From contig CAZUHK010000205.1 in the NCBI GenBank assembly GCA_964620345.1, forward strand, positions 1 to 5,095: 5,095 bases of DNA, given 5' to 3'. The translations under genes and the position numbers were made by a program. This DNA is from CAZUHK01 sp964620345 (GTDB lineage Bacteria; Planctomycetota; Phycisphaerae; Phycisphaerales; Zrk34). The notes beneath the pieces are model-generated. The model had not been told where the DNA came from. It saw nothing but the letters and a program-made list of their open reading frames with translations, and ran no database searches. Each line of letters opens with the position of its first letter. Position 1 is the first letter of the stretch. Below, piece after piece: positions 1 to 5,095 of this stretch.

Positions 1-1071
1 ACGCTCGAGCTGGAGGTCGGCTACGGCCTGGTGCGCCTGGTCGATCGGGGCCAGGGCGGCGACCTGCTCGAACGCATCTCCGCGATGCGCCGCCAGATCG
101 CCGTGGAGATGGGCCTGATCGTTCCGCCGGTCCGTATCCACGACAACATGCAACTGCAGCCCAACGAGTACCGCATCAAGATCCGCGGCAACGAGGTCGC
201 CAAGGGCGAGGTCATGCCCGACCAGTTCCTCGCGATGGACAGCGGCATCGCCACCGGGCCGATCAACGGCCATGCGACCAAGGAACCGGCGTTCGGGCTG
301 GACGCCTGGTGGATCGACGCCGGGCAGAAGCAGCGGGCCGAGACGCTCAACTACACCGTCGTCGATTCGTCCAACGTGCTGGCCACGCACATCACCGAGA
401 TCATCAAGACCCACGCGGACGAACTGCTCACACGCACCGAGACGAACAATCTGATCGAACAGATCAAGGAAAAGGCGCCCAAGCTGGTCGAGGACGTGGT
501 GGGCGATCTGATCAAGCCCGGCGAGGTGCAGAAGGTGCTCCAGGCCCTGCTGCGCGAGCGCGTGCCGATCCGCGACATGGAGACGATCCTCGAAACCCTG
601 GCCGACTGGGCGAACCGCACCAAGGACCTGGAAGTGCTCACCGAGTACGTGCGCAACGCGCTGCGCCGCACGATCTGCGGACAGTACGTTGAAGTCGACG
701 CCGAGTCGGGCGTGAGTCGGCTCCACTGCGTGACACTCGATCCGCAGCTTGAAGACCTCATCAACGGCTACATCGACCGCGGGGCCAACGGGACGACGAT
801 GTCGATGCCGCCGAGCGTGGCCAATCGCATCACCACCGCGATCCTCAAGGAGATGCAGAAACTGATCGGCGCGGGCCATCAGCCGGTGGTGCTGACCTCG
901 CCGCAGGTGCGCGGGCAGGTGCGCCAACTGCTCGAGCCGCACCTGCCGACCGCTGCGGTGCTGGGCTACAACGAGGTGAGCAAGGGCGTGGAGGTCGAAT
1001 CGATGGGACTGGTTCAGGTGGAGACGAACCCCAACCCGGAACGGGCTGAACTCGAAGGGGCGTTGAATTGA
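1..1071 (+). CDS. flhA: Flagellar biosynthesis protein FlhA, C-terminal cytoplasmic part (5' truncated by window)
   Basis: FlhA is the large export-gate subunit of the flagellar type III secretion system. Its C-terminal cytoplasmic domain forms a nonameric ring that docks chaperone-substrate complexes. The frame is open from base 1 and ends at TGA 1069-1071, giving 356 visible codons. That is about half of the roughly 700 residues usual for the family, so the N-terminal membrane half lies outside the window. The visible part begins at the start of the cytoplasmic domain (LELEVGYGLVRLVD), followed by segments typical of FlhA: MRRQIAVEMGLIVPPVRI near residues 29-46, NEYRIKIRGNEVAKGE, VPIRDMETILETLADW near residues 188-203, and VLTSPQVRGQVRQLLE and VLGYNEV close to the C-terminus. 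GTG 31 is an internal codon, not the start. The stop overlaps the flhF start by four bases. Identification is by recalled family resemblance and is supported by flhF and flhG downstream. Confidence 0.96.
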   Translation, partial: TLELEVGYGLVRLVDRGQGGDLLERISAMRRQIAVEMGLIVPPVRIHDNMQLQPNEYRIKIRGNEVAKGEVMPDQFLAMDSGIATGPINGHATKEPAFGLDAWWIDAGQKQRAETLNYTVVDSSNVLATHITEIIKTHADELLTRTETNNLIEQIKEKAPKLVEDVVGDLIKPGEVQKVLQALLRERVPIRDMETILETLADWANRTKDLEVLTEYVRNALRRTICGQYVEVDAESGVSRLHCVTLDPQLEDLINGYIDRGANGTTMSMPPSVANRITTAILKEMQKLIGAGHQPVVLTSPQVRGQVRQLLEPHLPTAAVLGYNEVSKGVEVESMGLVQVETNPNPERAELEGALN

Positions 1072-2291
1072 AGCTCAAGACGTATCACGGATCGACGCTC
1101 GCCGAAGCGTTGGCGCAAGTCAAACGAGACCTGGGGTCCGACGCGGTGATCCTGCACACCCGCAGCTACCGGCGGGGCGGGGTGCTGGGCTTCGGGACCA
1201 AGCCGCGGGTGGAGATCACCGCCTCGTCGGAGGTGAACGTCGCGCCCAAGCTCAAGCCGCGCCGCGCCGCGCCGCCGGCCAACCACGCGCTGCAGCGTGC
1301 CTACGGCTCGCCATCGGCGCGCACCGCCGCGGCCACGCCCACCGCGACCCTCACGCCGCCGCGCCAGCCCGGCCCGGTCACCGTCGCCACCGCGAGCCCC
1401 GCGGTGGACGATACGCAACTGGCCGACGAGATCGCCGCGCTCAAGAAGATGGTGCAGCGCGTGGTGCGGTCTTCGGATCGCGATCGGGCCGACCTGCCCC
1501 AGCCGCTGTTCGAGCTTTACCTGTCGTTGCTGGACAACGAGGTCAGCGAAGAGTTGGCCGAGGACGTGATCGCCCAGGTCAGGCGGGCCGCGGACGGTTC
1601 GTGCGATGCCAAGCAACTGAAGAAGCTCGCCGCCGATTCGATCGCGAAGATGATCCCGACCGGTGGTGTCGAGGCGATCAAGCCGCGCGCCGACGGTCGG
1701 CCGCACAAGCTGGCGCTGATCGGCCCGACGGGCGTGGGCAAGACTACGACGCTGGCCAAGCTCGCCGCCGACTGCAAGCTCCGCCACAAGCTCAACGTCG
1801 CGCTGGTCACGATCGACACCTACCGCATCGCCGCGGTCGAACAGCTTCGCACCTACGCGCAGATCATCGGCGTGCCGCTGCACGTGGCCAACTCGCCGAT
1901 GGACATGCGGACGATCGTGGAAAAATGCGCCGGGTACGACGTGCTGTTGATCGACACCGCCGGCCGCAGCCAGCGTGACGGTGAGAAACTCGGCGAGCTG
2001 CGCGCCTACCTCGACGCGGCCGACCCCGACGAGGTACACCTGGTGCTGGCCAGCAACGCCCGGCACGACGTGATGCTCGAAGCCGCCGAGCGGTTTGCAG
2101 CCATCGGCACCGACCGTATCATCTTCACCAAGCTCGACGAGGCGGTGAGCTTCGGCGTGCTGCTGAACGTCGCCCGCAAGGTCAACAAGCGGTTGAGTTT
2201 CGTGACCACCGGGCAGGAAGTGCCACGCGACATCGAACCGGGCTGCTCCAAGCGGCTGGCCCGGCTGATTATGGGTGAATCGCTCAAATGA
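1068..2291 (+). CDS. flhF: Flagellar biosynthesis GTPase FlhF (SRP-type)
   Basis: FlhF is an SRP/FtsY-class GTPase that recruits early flagellar components to the right place on the membrane. The 407-residue protein has the three usual FlhF regions. An N-terminal B domain (about 1-55) carries the typical GGVLGFGTKPRVEITA stretch. An Ala/Pro/Thr-rich linker follows (about 58-112). The NG domain starts near 115. GTPase motifs are intact: G1 GPTGVGKTT 219-227, DTYR 250-253 within VTIDTYRIAAVEQLRTYA, G3 DTAGR 296-300, G4 TKLD 354-357 and TTGQ 380-383. The start is TTG at 1068, inside the flhA stop (TTGA overlap). AAGGGG at 1055-1060 lies seven bases upstream as a Shine-Dalgarno, and the sequence begins MKLKTYHG, as expected for the family. 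A weak TTG start plus coupling to flhA may limit FlhF dosage; this is inference. The ATGA overlap with flhG places the two in one transcript. Confidence 0.97.
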   Translation: MKLKTYHGSTLAEALAQVKRDLGSDAVILHTRSYRRGGVLGFGTKPRVEITASSEVNVAPKLKPRRAAPPANHALQRAYGSPSARTAAATPTATLTPPRQPGPVTVATASPAVDDTQLADEIAALKKMVQRVVRSSDRDRADLPQPLFELYLSLLDNEVSEELAEDVIAQVRRAADGSCDAKQLKKLAADSIAKMIPTGGVEAIKPRADGRPHKLALIGPTGVGKTTTLAKLAADCKLRHKLNVALVTIDTYRIAAVEQLRTYAQIIGVPLHVANSPMDMRTIVEKCAGYDVLLIDTAGRSQRDGEKLGELRAYLDAADPDEVHLVLASNARHDVMLEAAERFAAIGTDRIIFTKLDEAVSFGVLLNVARKVNKRLSFVTTGQEVPRDIEPGCSKRLARLIMGESLK

Positions 2292-3217
2292 CCGTCGATC
2301 AGGCATCCGAGCTGCGCCGCATGATGGTGGGCCTGCGCGCCCCGGCCGAGCCGCCACGCACCGCACGAGCCGTGCCGGCCGATGCGCCGACCGAGACGCC
2401 GGCCCAGCCCAAGCCCCGGCGTGGCGCCCGCGTCATCGCCGTCACCAGCGGCAAGGGCGGCGTGGGCAAGACCAACATCGCCGTCAACCTCGCGACGCGC
2501 CTGGCGTCGATGGACCGGCGCGTGCTGCTGCTCGACGCCGACCTGGGCCTGGCCAACGCCGACCTGATCGCCAACGTCAGCCCCCGCGCAAATCTTGCGC
2601 ACGTGATCGCCGGCCGAAAGAAGATCGAAGAGGTCATCTGTGAAGGACCGGGTGGTTTTCGCTTCGTGCCCGGCGCGTCGGGTCTGGCGCAGATGGCGAA
2701 CCTGACCGACCTGGAGCGGGCCCGGGTGATGCAGATGATGCGCCGATTCGAGGCCGATAATGACCTGATTCTTATCGATACCGGGGCGGGCATCGGGCGA
2801 AACGTGCTGAGCTTCGTGCTCGCGGCGGATGAAGTTCTGATGGTCACCACGGCCGAGCCGACCGCGGCGACCGATGCCTACGCGCTGATCAAGACCGTGA
2901 TGCGCAAGCGCGACGATGTGGCCGTGGATTTGCTGGTCAACATGGCGCGTGACCGGCAGGAAGCCAAGCGTGTGTACGACCGAATCAACGCGGTGTGCCG
3001 GCGCTTTCTCGGACGTTCGCTGCGCGACGCCGGTCACGTCTTGCACGATCCGCGCGTCGCGCACGCGGTGCGCGTGCGCCGGCCGTTCGTGCTCGGCGAA
3101 CCCGATGGCCCGGCGAGCGTGTGCGTGACGCGCCTGGCGCACATGCTCGATCGGCACGCGAAAGAAGTTCGAGAAATTGGCTTTTTTCGGCGTGTCACGA
3201 ACTGGCTGGCGAGTTAG
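2288..3217 (+). CDS. flhG: Flagellar number regulator FlhG (FleN/YlxH), MinD-like ATPase
   Basis: FlhG is a MinD/ParA-type ATPase that works with FlhF to control flagellar number and placement. The 309-residue protein starts with DQASELR at residues 4-10. This matches the DQAxxLR motif through which FlhG is known to stimulate the FlhF GTPase. After a Pro/Ala-rich linker (about 18-45) come the deviant Walker A GKGGVGKT (55-62), the A' motif LLDADLGLAN (81-90) and the Walker B region LILIDTGAGIG (160-170). DTGAGI is characteristic of FlhG rather than MinD. The C-terminus (about 294-308, EVREIGFFRRVTNWLA) is a likely amphipathic membrane-targeting helix resembling the MinD tail. The start ATG 2288 overlaps the flhF stop as ATGA; GGGTGA at 2273-2278 is a modest ribosome site. 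No key residue is missing. MinD is the main alternative and is disfavoured by the motifs and the position after flhF. Confidence 0.96.
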   Translation: MTVDQASELRRMMVGLRAPAEPPRTARAVPADAPTETPAQPKPRRGARVIAVTSGKGGVGKTNIAVNLATRLASMDRRVLLLDADLGLANADLIANVSPRANLAHVIAGRKKIEEVICEGPGGFRFVPGASGLAQMANLTDLERARVMQMMRRFEADNDLILIDTGAGIGRNVLSFVLAADEVLMVTTAEPTAATDAYALIKTVMRKRDDVAVDLLVNMARDRQEAKRVYDRINAVCRRFLGRSLRDAGHVLHDPRVAHAVRVRRPFVLGEPDGPASVCVTRLAHMLDRHAKEVREIGFFRRVTNWLAS

Positions 3218-3220
3218 AAT
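3192..3220 (+). promoter_or_regulatory. Candidate housekeeping sigma promoter at the end of flhG
   Basis: GTGTCA at 3192-3197 (4 of 6 to TTGACA) and TAGAAT at 3215-3220 (5 of 6 to TATAAT) are separated by exactly 17 bases. Transcription would start near 3226-3228, leaving a leader of about 77 bases that contains the hairpins in front of the small membrane protein gene. The site overlaps the flhG stop codon. Such matches arise by chance, and read-through from upstream is equally possible. Confidence 0.3.
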
Positions 3221-3232
3221 GGGAATCAACTC

Positions 3233-3245
3233 CCGCGTTCCGCGG
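3233..3245 (+). promoter_or_regulatory. Short GC stem-loop in the leader of the small membrane protein gene
   Basis: CCGCG at 3233-3237 and CGCGG at 3241-3245 form a perfect five-base-pair stem around a TTC loop. It directly abuts the next hairpin, so the two could stack. No T-tract follows, so it does not look like an intrinsic terminator for flhG. A competing small fold (GGGA 3221-3224 with TCCC 3231-3234) shares two bases with it. Confidence 0.35.
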
Positions 3246-3267
3246 CGGCGTCGAAGGATCGGCGCCG
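3246..3267 (+). promoter_or_regulatory. Leader hairpin 1 with AGGA tetraloop (candidate CsrA/RsmA site)
   Basis: Bases 3246-3254 pair with 3259-3267 over nine positions (eight Watson-Crick plus one U-G wobble at 3251/3262), leaving the loop AGGA at 3255-3258. With the loop-closing A-U pair open, the loop reads AAGGAT closed by G-C. This agrees with the ARGGAU loop core of the published CsrA SELEX consensus. The ten-base core CGAAGGATCG (3252-3261) recurs exactly in the next hairpin. The structure is read directly from the sequence; protein binding is inference. Confidence 0.5.
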
Positions 3268-3282
3268 GAGAAACTGAAGACG

Positions 3283-3300
3283 CAAGCGAAGGATCGCTTG
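3283..3300 (+). promoter_or_regulatory. Leader hairpin 2: Shine-Dalgarno in an AGGA tetraloop (candidate CsrA/RsmA site)
   Basis: CAAGCGA (3283-3289) and TCGCTTG (3294-3300) form a perfect seven-base-pair stem around AGGA (3290-3293), three bases before the ATG at 3304. The loop is the only good Shine-Dalgarno for this gene (AAGGA 3289-3293, ten bases from the start). The loop therefore controls ribosome access: a protein bound to GGA would block initiation. The loop and its flanking bases repeat those of hairpin 1, with the GGA triplets 35 bases apart (3256 and 3291). Confidence 0.55.
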
Positions 3301-3303
3301 ACC

Positions 3304-3630
3304 ATGCCCACCCGACTCATTGCCAGCAGTGTCGCGCTGATCGCGTTCGTGATTGCGCTGTCGATGGGCATCGCCGCGGGCAACACCGCCACGTACAACC
3401 TGGTCAACGCGCTGGGGGCGTTGTTCATCTGCTATCTGCTGGGGCTGGTGGTAGCCCTGGTGGCGCAGCGCGCGATCGACGAACACATCGCCGAGTATCA
3501 GCGGACCCATCCGCTGCCCGAGGAAAGTACCAACCCATCGGACGTCGCGCCGGAGAGCGCGGCGCAAACCCATTCCCCAGACGTCGGCGACGAAGCCGGG
3601 GCTGACCACCCCGCGCCCCGTGCCGCGTGA
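3304..3630 (+). CDS. Small two-helix membrane protein of unknown function
   Basis: I do not recognise this 108-residue protein. Two hydrophobic segments are clear. The first is at about residues 5-26 (LIASSVALIAFVIALSMGIAAG). The second is at about 33-55, starting LVNALGALFICYLLGLVV and ending at AQRAID. A short loop (NTATYN) joins them. The rest (about 57-108) is a hydrophilic, Pro/Ala/Glu/Asp-rich, probably disordered tail with several acidic residues. A single Arg precedes helix 1, and the Gln-Arg and acidic residues follow helix 2, so both ends are probably cytoplasmic. The ATG at 3304 is chosen because it follows AAGGA at 3289-3293 and begins just before helix 1. The frame is open further upstream, but that part overlaps flhG and looks non-coding. 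The location between flhG and fliA suggests a flagellar or motility-linked role, as inference only. Confidence 0.8.
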   Translation: MPTRLIASSVALIAFVIALSMGIAAGNTATYNLVNALGALFICYLLGLVVALVAQRAIDEHIAEYQRTHPLPEESTNPSDVAPESAAQTHSPDVGDEAGADHPAPRAA

Positions 3631-3634
3631 TGTG

Positions 3635-3664
3635 CGGGCCCAGGCCATGGATCGGCCGGACCCG
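3635..3664 (+). promoter_or_regulatory. fliA leader hairpin 1 with GGA in a seven-base loop
   Basis: CGGG 3635-3638 pairs with CCCG 3661-3664. CC 3640-3641 pairs with GG 3658-3659, and GGCC 3643-3646 pairs with GGCC 3654-3657, giving ten pairs with one C/A mismatch and one bulged A. The loop ATGGATC (3647-3653) holds GGA at 3649-3651. No T-tract follows, so a terminator role is unlikely. Its position relative to the next hairpin mirrors the leader of the preceding gene. Confidence 0.4.
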
Positions 3665-3679
3665 GGAGATGATCTGAAC

Positions 3680-3695
3680 GGTCAAGGAGCAGACC
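3680..3695 (+). promoter_or_regulatory. fliA Shine-Dalgarno presented in a hairpin loop
   Basis: GGTC 3680-3683 and GACC 3692-3695 form a four-base-pair stem whose eight-base loop AAGGAGCA contains the strong ribosome site AAGGAG (3684-3689), six bases before the ATG at 3696. The stem ends exactly at the start codon. A stem this short is modest evidence by itself. Its GGA (3686-3688) lies 37 bases from the GGA of the upstream hairpin. Confidence 0.4.
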
Positions 3696-4499
3696 ATGCC
3701 ACGAAAGAAGACGGCGACCGCGGAAGTGCCGCTCGAAGAACGCGAGATCACCGAGGTGTGGAAGGAGTATCAGGCCACCGGCTCGGGAGAAATCCGCAAC
3801 TTCCTGATCACCAAGTACCTGCCGCTGGTGAAGTACAACGCCGACCGCGTACACGCCAAGCTGCCGGTCGAAGTCGATGTGGAGGATCTCCAATCCGCGG
3901 GCATCTTCGGCCTGATGGATGCGCTGGACGCCTTCGACATGGACCGGGGCGTGAAGTTCGAGACCTACTGCGCCCCGCGCATTCGCGGGGCGATACTCGA
4001 CGAGCTGCGCTCGATGGACTGGGTGCCGCGCCTGGTGCGCAGCCGCGTGGCGAAGGTCGACCGCGCTCGTAAGCGGCTGGCGATGCAGTTCGGCCGCGCG
4101 CCGACCGAGCCCGAGATCGCCGACGAGCTGGGCATGTCCATGGGCGAGTTCAAGAAGATCGTCAAGGACTCGTCCGCCGCGGGCGTGGTGTCGATCCACC
4201 GCAAGTGGTACGAGACCGATTCGAGCCGCGACGTGCGCGAGATCGACGTGCTCAGCGATGAACGTCAACCCAACCCCTCGCAACTGGTGCAGAAGCGCGA
4301 CCTGCGCGACCTGATGACCAAGGGCCTGAGCCGCGCCGAGCGACTCATCCTCGTGCTCTACTACTACGAGGAAATGACGATGAAGGAGATCGGCCAGACG
4401 CTGGATCTCAGCGAGTCGCGCGTCAGCCAGATGCACTCGTCCATCCTCGCCCGCCTCAAGGCACAGATGCAGACCAAGACGAGTGAATTTGAGGAATGA
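3696..4499 (+). CDS. fliA: Flagellar sigma factor FliA (sigma-28/WhiG family)
   Basis: This alternative sigma factor directs RNA polymerase to late flagellar and chemotaxis promoters. It is 267 residues, slightly longer than enterobacterial FliA (about 240). Region 2 spans about 36-107. It includes DVEDLQSAGIFGLMDALDAFD (region 2.2, from residue 61) and GVKFETYCAPRIRGAILDEL followed by RSMDWVPR (regions 2.3-2.4, about 85-112), a signature of the FliA/WhiG/SigD group. Region 3 follows (about 115-165, with RAPTEPEIADELGMS). Region 4 (about 205-256) carries LSRAERLILVLYYYEEMTMKE and the helix-turn-helix around EIGQTLDLSESRVSQMHSSI. The ATG at 3696 follows AAGGAG by six bases. The gene lies downstream of flhF-flhG, as in Pseudomonas and other flagellated bacteria. 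No anti-sigma FlgM is present in the window. WhiG-like sigma is the close alternative, but the flagellar context favours FliA. Confidence 0.95.
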   Translation: MPRKKTATAEVPLEEREITEVWKEYQATGSGEIRNFLITKYLPLVKYNADRVHAKLPVEVDVEDLQSAGIFGLMDALDAFDMDRGVKFETYCAPRIRGAILDELRSMDWVPRLVRSRVAKVDRARKRLAMQFGRAPTEPEIADELGMSMGEFKKIVKDSSAAGVVSIHRKWYETDSSRDVREIDVLSDERQPNPSQLVQKRDLRDLMTKGLSRAERLILVLYYYEEMTMKEIGQTLDLSESRVSQMHSSILARLKAQMQTKTSEFEE

Positions 4500-4523
4500 A
4501 GCGGCGGTGATACGCTGGTGGGC

Positions 4524-5033
4524 ATGACCCGCGGCTACATCGCGCTGGGCTCGAATCTTGGCGACCGCGCGGCGCACCTCATCGCGGCGCGCGATGCGAT
4601 CGATCGGCTCCCCGACACGCGTGTGCGGCGGTGTTCGCGCGTCTTCCGTACCGCCCCGGTCGGCCCGGCGGGCCAGGACGACTACTACAACGCGGTCGTC
4701 GAGATCGAGACTTCGCTCGAACCGGCGGCGCTGCTGAATGCCTTGCTCGCCATTGAGCAGGAGCGGGGACGGCAACGGCGCCGGCGGTGGGGGCCGCGCA
4801 CGCTCGATCTCGATGTGCTGTTGTACGGCGAGGCGACGATCGATCGGCCGGGCCTGCACGTGCCGCACCCGCGGCTGACCGAGAGGGCATTCGTGCTGGC
4901 GCCGCTGGCGGATCTTGTGCCACGTCTCACGCCGCCGGGTATGGCCTCGACCGTTGGCGAGCTATCGGATGCGGTGGATCGTCGCGGCGTCGAGCCGATC
5001 GACCTGCCGGGGTGGATCAGCTCGACGTCTTAG
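4524..5033 (+). CDS. folK: 2-amino-4-hydroxy-6-hydroxymethyldihydropteridine diphosphokinase (HPPK)
   Basis: FolK transfers pyrophosphate from ATP to 6-hydroxymethyl-7,8-dihydropterin, the step before dihydropteroate synthase in folate synthesis. It is a monomeric cytosolic enzyme. The 169-residue length is normal. Motifs are intact: YIALGSNLGDR (5-15), RTAPVGPAGQDDYYNAVVE (42-60), RWGPRTLDLDVLLYG (88-102) with the two Mg-binding aspartates D95 and D97, and VPHPRLTERAFVLAPL (113-128). ATG 4524 is chosen because MTRGYIALGSN begins at the same distance from the motif as in E. coli FolK. GTG 4518 would add only two residues (MG) and sits better behind GGCGGTGAT (4503-4511), so it remains possible. 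It starts 24 bases after fliA, so co-transcription is likely. It has no evident link to motility. Confidence 0.95.
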   Translation: MTRGYIALGSNLGDRAAHLIAARDAIDRLPDTRVRRCSRVFRTAPVGPAGQDDYYNAVVEIETSLEPAALLNALLAIEQERGRQRRRRWGPRTLDLDVLLYGEATIDRPGLHVPHPRLTERAFVLAPLADLVPRLTPPGMASTVGELSDAVDRRGVEPIDLPGWISSTS

Positions 5034-5095
5034 CCGATCCGTTGTCTGATGATTTTTTTGATTTATCTGATTTGGCTGAATCGGTTGTTTTCGCC
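5017..5095 (-). CDS. C-terminal tail of a convergent gene, Lys/Ser/Asp-rich (truncated by window edge)
   Basis: Read on the minus strand, the frame is open from the right edge to TGA at 5019-5017 and encodes 25 residues ending in KSDKSKKSSDNGSAKTSS. Such low-complexity basic tails are common at the C-termini of nucleic-acid-binding and other proteins, but 25 residues cannot identify the product. The region is only about one-third G+C, against about two-thirds elsewhere. Its plus strand shows a three-base rhythm of ttt/tga/atc that the minus-strand Lys, Ser and Asp codons explain. The stop lies 17 bases inside the folK 3' end, giving a tail-to-tail overlap. The alternative is AT-rich intergenic DNA downstream of folK that is open by chance. 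Confidence 0.5.
   Translation of the reverse strand, partial: AKTTDSAKSDKSKKSSDNGSAKTSS

Noticed and set aside
1240..1405. GC-rich, repetitive-looking stretch in flhF as a possible repeat element
   Set aside because: It encodes the Ala/Pro/Thr-rich linker expected between the FlhF N-terminal and NG domains and stays in frame. No true repeat unit was found.
1014..2366. Long open frames on the minus strand opposite flhF, flhG and fliA (also 2006-3229 and 3498-4868)
   Set aside because: They lie antisense to well-supported genes in GC-rich DNA, where stop codons are scarce in opposite frames. Their translations are rich in Arg, His, Gly and Ala with no recognisable domain.
2753..2760. GCCGATAA, an exact match to the -10 element of sigma-28 promoters, inside flhG
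   Set aside because: No TAAA-type -35 lies at the required spacing (the bases there read gatgatgc), and the match falls within codons for Ala-Asp-Asn of flhG. Treated as chance.
2995..3303. Upstream extension of the small membrane protein frame into flhG
   Set aside because: The extra residues are Arg/Ala-rich and overlap conserved flhG sequence. The ribosome site and the first membrane helix both point to ATG 3304.
3635..3664. Hairpin after the small membrane protein gene as a terminator
   Set aside because: It has no following T-tract, contains a mismatch and a bulge, and lies directly in the fliA leader, so a leader structure fits better.
5053..5059. Run of seven T after folK as a possible intrinsic terminator
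   Set aside because: No stable GC hairpin precedes it. The only inverted repeat seen (CCGAT 5034-5038 with ATCGG 5080-5084) has a 41-base loop and spans the T run. The run is explained by adjacent Lys codons on the minus strand.

Overview
The window is GC-rich bacterial chromosome, roughly two-thirds G+C by eye. It carries the end of a flagellar gene cluster on the + strand: the cytoplasmic part of flhA (entering from the left edge), flhF, flhG, a small unrecognised two-helix membrane protein gene, and the flagellar sigma factor gene fliA (sigma-28/WhiG family). These are followed by folK, a folate biosynthesis gene. At the right edge a gene on the - strand appears to converge on folK, with only its Lys/Ser/Asp-rich C-terminal tail inside the window. 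The order flhA-flhF-flhG-fliA is widespread in flagellated bacteria. The high GC, the TTG start of flhF, and the folK neighbour would fit a flagellated planctomycete-like or proteobacterial genome, but the sequence alone does not settle the phylum.

Layout: positions 1-3217 are a tightly packed unit. flhA and flhF overlap by four bases (TTGA), and flhF and flhG overlap by four bases (ATGA), so translation is probably coupled. Then come an 86-base gap with a candidate promoter and RNA hairpins, the small membrane protein gene (3304-3630), a 65-base gap with further hairpins, fliA (3696-4499), a 24-base gap, and folK (4524-5033). No stretch over 300 bases lacks a gene.

How the genes work together: FlhA is the export-gate subunit of the flagellar type III secretion system. 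FlhF (SRP-type GTPase) and FlhG (MinD-like ATPase) set the place and number of flagella. This FlhG has both the N-terminal DQAxxLR motif known to stimulate the FlhF GTPase and an amphipathic C-terminal helix for membrane attachment. FliA directs transcription of late flagellar genes. The genes themselves are orthodox.

The most interesting signal is in the two leaders. Upstream of the small membrane protein there are two strong hairpins that both present an AGGA tetraloop (AAGGAT if the loop-closing A-U pair opens). The second loop contains the Shine-Dalgarno sequence. The fliA leader has a similar pair of hairpins with GGA in their loops, at almost the same spacing (37 versus 35 bases), the second again holding the Shine-Dalgarno. 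This is the layout of known CsrA/RsmA-repressed mRNAs, so Csr-type translational control of both genes is a testable hypothesis.
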